Assembly (NCBI GenBank): GCA_016219875.1
Contig: JACRJZ010000041.1
Span: 186,001-250,000, forward strand
Source of the DNA: Verrucomicrobiota bacterium
GTDB taxonomy: Bacteria > Verrucomicrobiota > Verrucomicrobiia > Limisphaerales > JACRJZ01
DNA: 64,000 nt
Direction of reading: 5' to 3'
Shown here: positions 49,001 to 57,452 of the stretch, one piece after another
Layout of the letters: the number at the start of each line of letters is the position of its first letter
How positions within the stretch are numbered: the stretch's first letter is position 1
The notes under the pieces: model-generated
Told to the model about the DNA's origin: nothing
What the model saw: only the letters and a program-made list of their open reading frames with translations
The model's database searches: none
Position numbers and translations under genes: made by a program

Positions 49001-49099
49001 ATGCGCAGCCGGTTGCAGGAAGTGGGCGGGCGTTGCGAGATCGAAGGCCAGTACGGACTCGGCACGACGGTGCGGTTCGTCGTCCCCTTTGTCACATAA
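46001..49099 (+). CDS. two-component regulator propeller sensor histidine kinase
   Basis: 1,032 residues from GTG 46001. N-terminal export segment, then about fourteen reg_prop blades (VNDIARTPDGYLWLATQRGL, VRALAEDNKGHIWAGTSQGG), a Y_Y_Y domain (FQYTSPNTVLPERLRFRVRM), one membrane helix (ALVLLATVAMIVW), a coiled coil, HisKA_3 with phosphoacceptor H829 (AKDIHDDLGASLTHITMLSQ) and an HATPase (NVARHAGASEVRV, VEDNGRGF, GHGLANMRSRL). The periplasmic propeller probably senses a glycan or surface signal. The gene abuts its response regulator at 49100. Confidence 0.94.
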   Translation: MSKQLYQASPRRQLWQSLLGAVGVCAGVALDCSGVEKAVAQDVVLRNWDLDDGLPSTRVNDIARTPDGYLWLATQRGLVRFDGTTFVTVNITNLPADKTPLRARCLLVDGKGDLWIGVRDRLLRRTGSDFEIKDLGATTGGGALNDMAEDSDGALWLATEGAGLVRLRRGEAERFGVESGLPSAAVAQVVCDAAGRLWAVAGRQLVTLQSGRWQTPAGMPANSGLVQTLAPAREGGVWVACTEKESRGPAAGVQRGVRLHKAKDGRWTSELEPYPWPEDSQQYQGFALLEDRRGRVWCATAGGVFCWKPPGAWQRLVSETPWVQIEALQLVEDDTGSLWIGTRTTGLLQVQDRPVMTFSLPAAAAQNAVLTVCVARDGSVWSGTDGAGIFRWAEGESTQFGSEHGLRDLHVAALVEDRHGTLWAGTLAGLFRWTGQRFEPAGGPRGLQEPTLALREDRAGRLWIGGQAGLIQLNSSGAEVFGEDEGLGLRPVRALAEDNKGHIWAGTSQGGLFRQEGRRFVRVATPKRPIAWSVRALHFDAAGALWIATDYSGLLRLREGQFSDWDWSRDGLPSNFLMAIAEDSRGNLWMSSENGIFGCSKPMLDACFAKPPRRLQPWRLTTADGLASKVCSGIGQPATAQSDDGRLWFPNGPALAVFDPATFAQPPRIWPPLIEGVRVDGVAVSVVGDGLRVQSGARQIEFQYTSPNTVLPERLRFRVRMAGLDLNWVDLGTRRESTYYRLPPGQYEFQVMTSGPQNDWMEGRGLKLEIVPRFWERRSLQFASALVLLATVAMIVWSVERSRSRRRLERLEAQRKLEQERARIAKDIHDDLGASLTHITMLSQSARTHLGDLPEAGAEVDQIYGTARALTRSMEEVVWAVSPKHDTLDSLANYLGIYAQDFAGASGLRCRLDLPAQLSQRPLNSQVRHNVFLAFKEALHNVARHAGASEVRVSLKQGEQEFTLTVEDNGRGFRIDHTATAEPAPSTRPARLLSGHGLANMRSRLQEVGGRCEIEGQYGLGTTVRFVVPFVT

Positions 49100-49798
49100 A
49101 TGCGCGACAAGCCAGCCAGCCCGGTTCGTGATAAGCAGTCCTGCATGGCGATCAAGGTTTCGCTGGTCGAAGACGACGCCCGGATTCGGCGCACCGTCGC
49201 GGACTGGCTTGGGCATGCGCAGGGGATGGAACTCGCGTTGCAGTTCCCCGACGCGGAAAGCGCGTTGGAACGGCTGCCACAGGAACGTCCTGACGTGGCT
49301 CTGGTGGACATCAACCTGCCCGGGCAGAGCGGCATCGAATGCGTGCGGCAACTCAAACCGCAGTTGCTGGCCACGCAGTTCGTCATGGTGACGGTGTACG
49401 AGGATGCGGATCGGATTTTTGAAGCCCTCTCCGCCGGCGCGTCCGGCTACCTCCTGAAGCAGACGCCGCGCGACGAATTGCTCGCTGCGATCCGGCTGGT
49501 GCATCAAGGTGGCTCGCCCATGAGCGGCTCCATCGCCCGCAAGGTCGTGCAATTCTTCCAGCGTCCGTCCGCAGCCGCGCCGAAGACCGACGCGCTTTCG
49601 GAGCGCGAGCGCGAGGTGTTGGAGTTGCTGAGCCGCGGCTACCTCTACAAGGAAATCGCGGAGACGCTGGGCGTCAGCTACGACACGGTCACGACCTATG
49701 GCCGCCGCATCTACGAGAAGCTGCACGTCCACTCGCGCGCCCAGGCGGTCGCCGCGTTTGGGCAGCAGCAAGCCAAGACACTTCGTCCGTCGCAGTAA
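49100..49798 (+). CDS. NarL/LuxR-type response regulator
   Basis: 232 residues from ATG 49100 directly after the kinase stop; ATG 49145 gives the domain start AIKVSLVEDDARIRRTVADW. Receiver domain with phosphoacceptor Asp in PDVALVDINLPG and Lys in SGYLLKQTPRDE. C-terminal LuxR helix-turn-helix ALSEREREVLELLSRGYLYK, then SYDTVTTYGRRIYEKLHVHS. Output partner of the propeller kinase; its target may be the next gene, which has a palindrome in its leader. Confidence 0.94.
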   Translation: MRDKPASPVRDKQSCMAIKVSLVEDDARIRRTVADWLGHAQGMELALQFPDAESALERLPQERPDVALVDINLPGQSGIECVRQLKPQLLATQFVMVTVYEDADRIFEALSAGASGYLLKQTPRDELLAAIRLVHQGGSPMSGSIARKVVQFFQRPSAAAPKTDALSEREREVLELLSRGYLYKEIAETLGVSYDTVTTYGRRIYEKLHVHSRAQAVAAFGQQQAKTLRPSQ

Positions 49799-49855
49799 TG
49801 GTCGGCCTCGGTCTGTCTTGGGTTGGTCGATCGTACTCCCTTCCCCCCATCGGTC

Positions 49856-49875
49856 TGTCACATGTTTCTGTGACA
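49856..49875. promoter_or_regulatory. perfect dyad, candidate operator
   Basis: TGTCACATGTTTCTGTGACA: 7-base inverted arms with a 6-base spacer, 113 bp upstream of the ATG of the secreted protein gene and just after the response-regulator gene. No T-run follows, so a terminator is less likely. A binding site for the adjacent LuxR-type regulator is a guess. Confidence 0.45.
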
Positions 49876-49987
49876 TGCGCGCCCGCTCGTCTTCGGCAAG
49901 AATCGCCCCATGCGCCCGGTCATTTCGCATTCGCGTCGTCCCCGATCAACGGGCGCAAGTTGCCAACATCAACCCACAATCCGTAAC

Positions 49988-51928
49988 ATGAAGAAGAACC
50001 GAGCCATTCGACTGCCACTCGTGCAAACCGCCGCCGCGTGCTGCCTCGTGAGCTGCCTGAGCGCGTCCGCCGACCTCGTCAACTGGACGGGGGGCGCTGC
50101 CCCCAACTTGAACTGGTCTGCCTTCGGCAACTGGAACGGCGGCCTGCCTGGCGCTGCCAATGACTTCAAGTTCTACGACGATGCGACCTCCAGCACCGCG
50201 AACACGGTGAACAACATCGTGGATGCCGATGTCACGGCGCATTCGCTTCATTACGCCCACAGCAACTACTTGTTTCACACCACCCAAATCGGCGCCGGTC
50301 AGACGCTCACGATTGCCAATGAGCCGGGCACGTACACCGGTCTCTCGCTCGCCGCGGGCGCGCTGATCACGACCGAGGCGAGCTTGCAGGTGTCTTGCGC
50401 TATCACGGGCGCCGGCGGGACACTCTCCATATTGAGCAACCACACGGCCAGGCTCTGGGTGGGCCAGGGTTCTTTCACCAACTTCACCACGCCGCGGGCG
50501 ACCTTGGATCTTTCGGGGCTGGACACCTTCACCTCCAGCGCAGGCCAGGTCTTCGTCGGCGTCAAGCTCGGAACGGTGGCCGGCGACCCACTGCACCAGA
50601 ACTGGGCGTCAGGCACGCTGATCCTGGCGAAGACCAACACCATCGTCGCGGCGGGCGGCAGCGGCACGCTGGGCACCGGCACGGCGATCCTCGTGGGCTA
50701 CAGCCCGAGCAACGGCGGTACGAACTACCTGTATCTCGGCCGGACCAACGCGATCTTCGCCAACGGCATCTCCGTTGGCAACCGTAAGAGCGTGGGCACG
50801 GTGGCTTTCTACGAGGGCTTCACCAACGACAACCCGGTGGCGATGTTCCGCAGCCATACGGGCGGACGCTTGGCCAACTTCTGGATTGGCGACGACTTCG
50901 CCGAAACGGGGACGGGGCTGATCAACGTCGGGACGGCCAACTTCACGGGCGGCACGGTGGATGTCGTGGCGGACAACCTGATCGTGGCGCGCGGCCAGAA
51001 CATCAACAACCGCGACACCCTGGCCTACGGCGAGTTGACGTTTGATCGCGGAACCATTGAGGCCAACGCGCTGCGCATCGGCAGTCAGTTCGGTTACACC
51101 GTCACCACGCGAGGCGGCGTGCCGCGGGGCACCGTCAACGTGAACCGATCGGCCAACGGCCCCGCCATCTTGAAGGCCAACAACACGTTCACGATGGCCG
51201 AAGTCAAGGTGGCCCACGCTAACGCCAACAATGTGACGGCTACGTTGAACATCAACGGCGGCTCAGTCATCGCCCCGTCCATCACCACGACCGCCACCAC
51301 GAACACCAGCGGCACCATTTTCCGCGGCAACAGCACCATCGTGGTGAATGGCGGCTTGCTTTCGGTGCCCTACGGCACGGTGGGCGCACCGGGCTATCCC
51401 ATCACGACGCTGCAACTGAGCGACGCGCATCTGAATCTCTCCGCCATCACCGGTGTCACCAACGTGGTAGCTTCGTCCCTGGTCACCGCCAGCACCACCA
51501 ACAACACGATTGACATCGCCGGTATTTCCGCCTTGACCGACTATCCGGCCCAGTTTGCTCTCATCAGCTACGGGGCGCTTGCCGGCGCATACGATTTCAC
51601 CTTGGGCAGCCTGCCCCCGGCTTATGAGGGGTATTTGGTCAACAACGTGGCCAATGCCACGATTGATCTGGTGCTGCTCTTGGGCCCGGAGGCCACGCAG
51701 CCCTTGATCACGAGCACGGTCCGTTCGGGCGACAACTGCGTGATCACCGGCAACAATGGCGCCCCCAACGGGCTGTTTACACTCCTGACTTCCACCAACG
51801 TTGCCGGGCCGCTGGCGAATTGGACCGTCGAGACCAACGGCATCTTTGACGACTCGGGCGATTTCAGTGTCACCGTTCCGATCAGCCCGGCGGCGCCCGC
51901 CAAGTTCTTCATGCTGCGATTGCGCTAA
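49988..51928 (+). CDS. secreted beta-rich protein (autotransporter-repeat-like), function unknown
   Basis: 646 residues from ATG 49988 with a signal peptide (KKNRAIRLPLVQTAAACCLV, then SCLSASA). The mature part is beta-rich and Asn/Thr/Gly-rich, with repeats such as WTGGAAPNLNWSAFGNWNGG, LWVGQGSFTNF and LYLGRTNAIFANGISVGN, as in passenger-type beta-helix proteins of Verrucomicrobiota. The C-terminal domain (TLLTSTNVAGPLANWTVETN ... FFMLRLR) is the short tail seen on many such proteins. No PEP-CTERM motif. Possibly controlled by the two-component pair upstream. Confidence 0.8.
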   Translation: MKKNRAIRLPLVQTAAACCLVSCLSASADLVNWTGGAAPNLNWSAFGNWNGGLPGAANDFKFYDDATSSTANTVNNIVDADVTAHSLHYAHSNYLFHTTQIGAGQTLTIANEPGTYTGLSLAAGALITTEASLQVSCAITGAGGTLSILSNHTARLWVGQGSFTNFTTPRATLDLSGLDTFTSSAGQVFVGVKLGTVAGDPLHQNWASGTLILAKTNTIVAAGGSGTLGTGTAILVGYSPSNGGTNYLYLGRTNAIFANGISVGNRKSVGTVAFYEGFTNDNPVAMFRSHTGGRLANFWIGDDFAETGTGLINVGTANFTGGTVDVVADNLIVARGQNINNRDTLAYGELTFDRGTIEANALRIGSQFGYTVTTRGGVPRGTVNVNRSANGPAILKANNTFTMAEVKVAHANANNVTATLNINGGSVIAPSITTTATTNTSGTIFRGNSTIVVNGGLLSVPYGTVGAPGYPITTLQLSDAHLNLSAITGVTNVVASSLVTASTTNNTIDIAGISALTDYPAQFALISYGALAGAYDFTLGSLPPAYEGYLVNNVANATIDLVLLLGPEATQPLITSTVRSGDNCVITGNNGAPNGLFTLLTSTNVAGPLANWTVETNGIFDDSGDFSVTVPISPAAPAKFFMLRLR

Positions 51929-52241
51929 GCCGTATCCGTGCAGTCGAAGGAACCACGAAATACACGCAAAAACAAAGGCTGAACCTCGGTTGGGAGCGGA
52001 CGCTCCGGCGTCACCTGAAGGTGACGGCAGGAGGTGCGCATTCCGCCCCCCCGATCGGACACGGTCTTCGAGGAGGGAGTCCAGTTCCGGCGGCAGAGAG
52101 ATGCGGCGCGTTTTGACGCTCATAACGGCGACACTCTCGTCCGGTGAAACCAGGGTTGTCAATCCGAGTTCCCGGATCGTTCCGCATCCCAGACTCGGCA
52201 GTTCCCTTTCGTCCTTCGTCATTGGCCATTGGTCATTCTTC

Positions 52242-52307
52242 CCCCCACTGAAATTGGGGGGCAGGCGGCCTCCCGGGTTTTTAGGTAAAAATGCAGCCGA
52301 TTGAGCA
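52242..52307. repeat. dispersed repeat R6 (copy 2)
   Basis: CCCACTGAAATTGGGGGGCA ... GGTAAAAATGCAGCCGATTG, similar to 45284-45351. Preceded by a degenerate heptad array (TCCTTCG TCATTGG CCATTGG TCATTCT, 52210-52240). The rest of 51929-52241 shows no gene. Confidence 0.75.
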
Positions 52308-52439
52308 TCCACCAACCTGGAGGATTGGGCAGAACTCACGCGCGTCGAGGCCAGCACCGGGCCGGGCAGTTTCGTCGATGTCGAGGCCCGCAACCATCTG
52401 CAACGGTTCTATCGGATGCGTATGGCGCTCGGGCCATAG
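52308..52439 (+). pseudogene. C-terminal remnant of a secreted-protein gene
   Basis: This frame reads STNLEDWAELTRVEASTGPG then SFVDVEARNHLQRFYRMRMA and a stop. It is the usual end domain of verrucomicrobial surface proteins (…W…F.D…FYR.R). An in-frame stop at 52302-52304 inside repeat R6 cuts it off, so the rest of the gene has been lost or replaced by the repeat. Confidence 0.6.
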
Positions 52440-52518
52440 TCGTCGGCATGGCACTTCGCCCCAGAGGCGATCAAACAGGTCACAAGGCGCCCGCGCCACC
52501 GGTCTTCCGTCACGGTTG

Positions 52519-52566
52519 CGCCCCACCGTGAAAGGCCATGGCCCGGTGCCGTGGGGCGACGCGGTG
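52519..52566. repeat. dispersed repeat R8 (copy 2, opposite orientation)
   Basis: CGCCCCACCGTGAAAGGCCA ... GTGGGGCGACGCGGTG is the reverse complement of 22966-23012 with four mismatches. Between it and the next gene (52567-52615) nothing is seen. Confidence 0.8.
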
Positions 52567-52615
52567 GGAAGTAATCCTTCACGACTTCACTGGGCGGTGT
52601 CGGGCAACCTCGTGC

Positions 52616-53914
52616 TCACGGCGGTGCTTTGACCTGTAGCGGCAGGTTGGCCGTCGCGGCCGAGCCATTCGGATCGAACGCATAGACGAACAGCCGGTAG
52701 TTGCCTTCCGTGGCCGGCAGTTGGATCAGCGCCTCATGTTGCTTCGCTGAAGTCACGGCGTCGGTGACCGGCGGTGTGGACGGCTCGCGATCACCGCCGC
52801 GACCAGGGTTGTCCGCCACGTCCAAACGCAGGTCACACTTGATGGTGAGCGGGTTGTTTTCCGGATCGGAGGCCTCGACGGTGCAGCGCAGGCGCGCCCC
52901 TGGGCCGAAGATGTGGCGAGTGTCATCTTGCGGAGCGCCTTCGAGGCGGACCTTGATTTTGCCGGGGCCGATCTGCGGGCAACGATTGGCGGGCCAACGA
53001 CCGGTCCAGGCCATCGTCATCGCGTCCACCGCGCCCAGTCGATTTCCTTCGGGCAGAAACATGCCGTACCAGGTGTGCGTCTTCTCCTGCTTTTGGCCCC
53101 ACAGAAAAACATACGAGCCGAGACAGGCTGGTGATTCGGTCACGGCACGGCGATAGGCGCGCAAGTAAAGGTCCGCTTTCTCCGTGCTGCTGTCTTCGAT
53201 GGGCAGGCCCCACGCCGTCTTCGGCACTTCCCAATGCCCGCGCGGACCGAACTCCGTGACCAGCCACGGGCGTTTCCAGCCCTGTTTCGCCACCGCGTCG
53301 GGCAGTGACATCATGCCGCCGTAGGTGTTGATGCCGACGGCGTCGAGCGCAGGGCCGTACGTGTCGAGTTCGCGCAGCTTGTTCCCGCCGATGCCGGCGA
53401 GGACCGTGATGGCCGGATGCTGGCCATCGACCTTCTTGACCATCTCGGCCATCGCGTTGATGGCTTGCCAGACCCGGATGCGATTGGTGGTCGAAGTGTC
53501 CAGCTCGCTTTCGTTGCCCAACGCCCACATCAAGAGCGCGGGATGATCTTTGAATCTCAAAACATCTTGGCGCGCCTTCTCCAACTGCTGCGCCACACGC
53601 TCCGGGTTCGAGTAATCGAATCCCTGCCGCGGCTTGCCGACGCTGAGGCCAAGCAGGACCGTCAGCCCACGCCGCTGCGCTTCGTCGAGCGCGCCACTGC
53701 CGCCGCCGTAAGTGCGGATCGAGTTCCCACCCGCGACGGCCAGTTCCTCCAGCCGGCTGCTGCCGCACACGCCCATGATGAAATACGGCTGACCGTTGCG
53801 CAGAAGTTCGTAGCCGCGGTCCTTGGGGACAACTCTCACGACCGCTGGTCCGTCGGCAGCCAGAGCATGACTGCCGGCCCACAGGGCGAGCAGCAGGATT
53901 TGAATGAGCTTCAT
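52616..53914 (-). CDS. secreted GH2-like TIM-barrel glycoside hydrolase
   Basis: 432 residues with signal peptide MKLIQILLLALWAGSHALAA. A (beta/alpha)8 barrel of the GH2 C-terminal type: YFIMGVCGSSRLEELAVAGG, LMWALGNESELDT with the acid/base Glu of the N-E pair, and RPWLVTEFGPRGHWEVP with the nucleophile Glu. The usual N-terminal sandwich domains of GH2 are absent; a small C-terminal beta domain follows (RCTVEASDPENNPLTIKCDL). Substrate unknown. It starts six bases after the sulfatase stop, so the two are co-transcribed. Confidence 0.85.
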   Translation of the reverse strand: MKLIQILLLALWAGSHALAADGPAVVRVVPKDRGYELLRNGQPYFIMGVCGSSRLEELAVAGGNSIRTYGGGSGALDEAQRRGLTVLLGLSVGKPRQGFDYSNPERVAQQLEKARQDVLRFKDHPALLMWALGNESELDTSTTNRIRVWQAINAMAEMVKKVDGQHPAITVLAGIGGNKLRELDTYGPALDAVGINTYGGMMSLPDAVAKQGWKRPWLVTEFGPRGHWEVPKTAWGLPIEDSSTEKADLYLRAYRRAVTESPACLGSYVFLWGQKQEKTHTWYGMFLPEGNRLGAVDAMTMAWTGRWPANRCPQIGPGKIKVRLEGAPQDDTRHIFGPGARLRCTVEASDPENNPLTIKCDLRLDVADNPGRGGDREPSTPPVTDAVTSAKQHEALIQLPATEGNYRLFVYAFDPNGSAATANLPLQVKAPP

Positions 53915-53920
53915 AGAGGT

Positions 53921-55288
53921 TCAGCGTACAGGTTTCACTTCGGCTTCCCACGCGGCGAGCCTGGCCTTGAGTCGCTGGACGGCGGCGGCCCGCGTCGGGA
54001 ACAGGTTCTGTTTCTCACCGGGGTCGGCGTCGAGGTCGAAAAGAAACTCGTCCGCGCCGGGGCCTTTCGTGTCCGAGACAAACTTTAGCGCCCCATCCCG
54101 GACGGCGCGCCAGGTGCGATCACCTCGTCGCTGGCGCCAGAACAAGCTGCGCGCGGGCGGCGGCTCGTTGACGGCGACGTGATGGAGAATGTCCACGCCG
54201 TCGAACGTGCGGCCCGCGGGCAGCGGCGCCCCGGCAGCGCGGGCGATGGACGCGGTGAGGTCGAACGTCAGCGCCGGGTGCGGATACTCGACCCCGGCCT
54301 TGAGCACGCCTGGCCAGCGCACGATGCCGGGCACGCGGATGCCGCCCTCGAAGGTTGTGCCCTTGATGCCGCGCAACCTGCTGGGCCGCGCACTGGCGGT
54401 GCCGCCGTTGTCGCTGGTGAAAATGACCATCGTACGGTCGGCGACGCCAGACTTGTTGAGCGCGTCGAGGATTCTGCCGACGGCTTCATCCATGCGTTCA
54501 ATCATCGCGGCATAGACCCGCGGCGGCGCCTGGCCTTGCTTCCATCGCTCCGAACTCGCCGGGAGCGGCGCGGGAAGTTTCTCGTCCGGTCCCTGGAACG
54601 GCGCGTGTGGCGCGGTGAACGGGACGTAGAGGAAAAACGGCTTCTTCGCGTGTTCGCCCAACCAGCGCAACGCGTCGTCCGCGATGAGGTCGGTGAAGTA
54701 GCCGTCCCGCTGGACCGGCTTGCCATCGAGCCGCAGCACCGGCGTGGAAGCCGGCGGTTCCTCGACGTGATGGAAATAGTCCATACCGCCGCCCAGGCAA
54801 TAGAGCGAGTGGTCAAAGCCGTGCCCGCCAGGTGCGAACTTGTCTTCGTAGCCGAGGTGCCATTTGCCAATGAGCGCGGTGGCGTAGCCGACGTTCTTGA
54901 GCAGTCGCGCGATCGTCGTCTCGCTGGCGGGCATACCAAGATCATGTTGGGCAGCGAGGCGGATGGCGTCGTCGTAGCGGCCGACGTTGCCGGTGCCGAT
55001 GGCGCATTCGAGTCCGCCGACACGCTGTTGATAACGACCGGTGAGAAGCGCGGTGCGTGTGGGCGAGCACTCCGGTCCGTTAGCGTAGAACTGGGTGAAG
55101 CGAACGCCCTCGCGAGCCAGCGCGTCGAGGCGCGGGGTGCGAATGTCCGTCGCGCCGTAACAGCCGAGATCGGTCCAGCCGAGATCATCGGCGAGGAGGA
55201 AGAGGATGTTGGGTTTGGCCGGAGCCGCCGCGAGGGCCTGCCACGACAGGATTCCGCTGCCAATGAGTGCGACGAGACAGTGGTTCAT
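53921..55288 (-). CDS. secreted formylglycine-dependent sulfatase
   Basis: 455 residues from ATG 55288, with signal peptide (LVALIGSGILSWQALAAA). The frame is open to 55564, but that region is not domain-like. Sulfatase motifs: NILFLLADDLGWTDLGCYG, the formylglycine site C74-S-P-T-R in GPECSPTRTALLTGRYQ, IGKWHLGYEDKFAPGGHGFD, and TSDNGGTASARPSRLRGIKG. Removes sulfate esters from polysaccharides outside the cytoplasm; needs a formylglycine-generating enzyme encoded elsewhere. Confidence 0.93.
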   Translation of the reverse strand: MNHCLVALIGSGILSWQALAAAPAKPNILFLLADDLGWTDLGCYGATDIRTPRLDALAREGVRFTQFYANGPECSPTRTALLTGRYQQRVGGLECAIGTGNVGRYDDAIRLAAQHDLGMPASETTIARLLKNVGYATALIGKWHLGYEDKFAPGGHGFDHSLYCLGGGMDYFHHVEEPPASTPVLRLDGKPVQRDGYFTDLIADDALRWLGEHAKKPFFLYVPFTAPHAPFQGPDEKLPAPLPASSERWKQGQAPPRVYAAMIERMDEAVGRILDALNKSGVADRTMVIFTSDNGGTASARPSRLRGIKGTTFEGGIRVPGIVRWPGVLKAGVEYPHPALTFDLTASIARAAGAPLPAGRTFDGVDILHHVAVNEPPPARSLFWRQRRGDRTWRAVRDGALKFVSDTKGPGADEFLFDLDADPGEKQNLFPTRAAAVQRLKARLAAWEAEVKPVR

Positions 55289-55584
55289 ATCACCACAACC
55301 GGTAAGTCTGGAACTGCCACCCGCGCAGCCGCGCTCCACTCGAACACGCGCTTCCACACGGAAGTCTGGGCCTCCTCCCGTCGGCGGCTGCGAGGCGGCA
55401 AACAGGCGGTAAGACGAAGATTGATTTGCACGGAGACGAATCTTTCCCTCCGGACCAAAGCCGTGCAACAGCTTTGTGGATCCCCGCTCCAGGTCTCCAG
55501 GTCTGGCGGGTCCACAAGTTGTCGATGCTGTGGTTCTGCGGGGCGGCGTGCCGCGGTTCAACACGTCTGAGAGCCTGGCCGCGC

Positions 55585-55737
55585 TCAGCCTTCGCCGGGC
55601 GGCACATTGAGAACGGAGTGATCAGAAATCTTCGCCGCATCCCAGGGGATGAGCGAGTGGCGCCGATCGATCTGCTGGATTGTCGGGATGTGAACGTGCC
55701 AAGGGTCCAATAACAGCTCCCAGTCTGGCTCATTCAT
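55585..55737 (-). CDS. possible 50-residue protein
   Basis: ATG 55737 lies six bases after the GH172-like stop and gives 50 residues: NEPDWELLLDPWHVHIPTIQ then a polar tail ending LNVPPGEG. The spacing suggests translational coupling, and the sequence is protein-like (Trp, His and Ile mixed with charge), but no family is recognised and it could be the relic of a gene end. From 55289 to 55584 there is only a half palindrome of the R1 type near 55373 and no gene. Confidence 0.35.
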   Translation of the reverse strand: MNEPDWELLLDPWHVHIPTIQQIDRRHSLIPWDAAKISDHSVLNVPPGEG

Positions 55738-55743
55738 TTCGTT

Positions 55744-57438
55744 TCACCGCGGCTGAATCAGCTTCGGAGTCGAGCCAGCGGGCTGAGGGGGCGACGCGTA
55801 CCAAAAGACCGTGCTGCCCCACACGGGATGATCGCGATGGATGAGGGTGTCGCCTTTCATGCCGCCGCCGTCCATGCCGAAGGTTTCCTCGGCCACGCGG
55901 ATGTTGCGGCGGAACTGGAAGGCGTCGTTGAGATGAAAGGAATACAGGCTGACTTCGCCGGGATGGGTTTTGATGTACCCTGACACGGCCTTTCGGTCGA
56001 AGCTGCACCAGCCGGAGTTGAAATACTCCTCGCTGCCGGTGCCGTGGTAGCTGGGAGGCCAGGCATCTTCGTCGGTCCAAATCAACCAGTCGCCTTCGCC
56101 CCACCAGTCGGGATGCGGCCACGCGACGTGCAGCAGCACACCGACGTATTTGCCCGGGCCTTGCCGATCGAGCGCGAGGTGCGCCGGAATGTTCTTCGGA
56201 CCGAAGCGGGGCGAATCAGGTTGAGCGGCGCGCGCCTCAGTCCATGTCGCGTGGAAGCGCCCCCAGTGGGCGGGCAGCGTTTCTCGTTTCTCGACATCGA
56301 TGGAGAGCCGAATTCTGTGCGCGCGCTGCTCCGAACCGTTTTCAAAGCGGAGGATCGCACCGCGCGAAAACGGCATGGGGAAGCAGGCATACGCTTCTGA
56401 GTGAGTCGCGCCCAGGAGCAGCGAATTGAAGTGAATGTCGTTCGCATAACCATAGTCGGCGTTGCCGAAGAAGTAGCCCAGCGGCACATCGACGCTGGGT
56501 TCTTTGGCGCCGTCCCAGCGGATTTGCAGGCGCACGCCTCGCAGCAATTCCGGCGTCGGCGGCCAGACGGACACACGCATCTGCCAGATGACACCGCAAC
56601 CTTCCAGCGGCACCTCGGCGGACTTGTCGCGGTCCACGTCCAACTCGCGCACGACGGTTTCTCCCTCTCCTCGGAGCGCGGGCGGCTCGCCCGCGTGCGC
56701 GGCAGAAGCGGCGGATCTCGCGGGCGAGCCGCCCGCGCTCCATCGGGAGGGCGGCCTCGATTCCGCTTCCAGCCAGGCTTGGCGCACACGACCGAGTTCC
56801 TCCTTCTCCGACTTGTTCAGCGGCCAGCGCAGACTCTTCACCTTCGCTTCGGGCGCGTACGTCGTGTAGGTGAGTTGCCAGAAATTCCCCCAGTTGGGAG
56901 CGTTCGAGTTGACCAGTTGCACTCGGCAATGTTGGGCGAAGGGAATCGGGAACAGAATCCCCGGATAGGTCTTGTGAAATACCAGCGGGTACGAAAACGG
57001 TCCGTTGCGGTCGTCGAAAAATTGTTCCACCGGCAGTTCGAAGACGGGTCGCTTCGCCCGGTCGAGGAAAACCTGGATGCGCGTGCCGGCCGGCCCCGGT
57101 TTGCCCAGGACATCTTTGCCCTGGCCGAGCCAGCCGGTGAACATGCGGTGAACGCAGCCTGGGCCGGCCACGTCCAGCAAGACGTTGGTGCCCTGCTCCA
57201 CGCGTTTGAAGTCCCAGCCGTCGAAGTTTCCCCCGGAGCGGTCCCACGTGCTCGACATGGCGGTGTGCGACGACTCCAGTTCAGGGAGGTGGTCCACGGT
57301 CCGCAGTCGGTGAAGAAAGAAACTGAGGTCTCGGACGGGCTGTCCAGCCGGCGCTGCAGCACAGATGTTTAGTGCGGCGACGCACCACGCAGCGAGGGTG
57401 GCCAATGGAGCCGTGATTCGTAACAGAAGAGCGGCCAT
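55744..57438 (-). CDS. secreted DUF2961 / GH172-type protein
   Basis: 564 residues from ATG 57438, which gives signal LLLRITAPLATLAAWCVAAL. ATG 57474 would overlap the ThuA gene. DUF2961 proteins (GH172, difructose-anhydride or fructofuranosidase-type) show the two jelly-roll halves seen here: DWWGEGDWLIWTDEDAWPP and YHGTGSEEYFNSGWCSF (acidic catalytic region) and FRRNIRVAEETFGMDG. In frame at 56673-56741 is palindrome R3, giving AGGSPARSAASAAHAGEPPA between the halves. It likely works with the neighbouring sulfatase and GH2-like enzyme. Confidence 0.87.
   Translation of the reverse strand: MAALLLRITAPLATLAAWCVAALNICAAAPAGQPVRDLSFFLHRLRTVDHLPELESSHTAMSSTWDRSGGNFDGWDFKRVEQGTNVLLDVAGPGCVHRMFTGWLGQGKDVLGKPGPAGTRIQVFLDRAKRPVFELPVEQFFDDRNGPFSYPLVFHKTYPGILFPIPFAQHCRVQLVNSNAPNWGNFWQLTYTTYAPEAKVKSLRWPLNKSEKEELGRVRQAWLEAESRPPSRWSAGGSPARSAASAAHAGEPPALRGEGETVVRELDVDRDKSAEVPLEGCGVIWQMRVSVWPPTPELLRGVRLQIRWDGAKEPSVDVPLGYFFGNADYGYANDIHFNSLLLGATHSEAYACFPMPFSRGAILRFENGSEQRAHRIRLSIDVEKRETLPAHWGRFHATWTEARAAQPDSPRFGPKNIPAHLALDRQGPGKYVGVLLHVAWPHPDWWGEGDWLIWTDEDAWPPSYHGTGSEEYFNSGWCSFDRKAVSGYIKTHPGEVSLYSFHLNDAFQFRRNIRVAEETFGMDGGGMKGDTLIHRDHPVWGSTVFWYASPPQPAGSTPKLIQPR
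56673..56741. repeat. palindromic repeat R3 in frame inside the GH172-like gene
   Basis: Arms GGAGCGCGGGCGGCTCGCCC plus GCG, and complement, with a 23-base loop. Adds about 23 residues without disturbing the frame. Confidence 0.92.
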
Positions 57439-57452
57439 AACAGTGCGCGTGT

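Noticed and set aside
47339..49930. Long reverse reading frame opposite the histidine kinase (863 codons)
   Set aside because: Shadow frame; the forward strand has propeller, HisKA_3 and HATPase motifs.
53921..55564. Sulfatase starting at 55564
   Set aside because: The extra 92 residues come before the signal peptide at 55288 and are low-complexity, repeat-related sequence.
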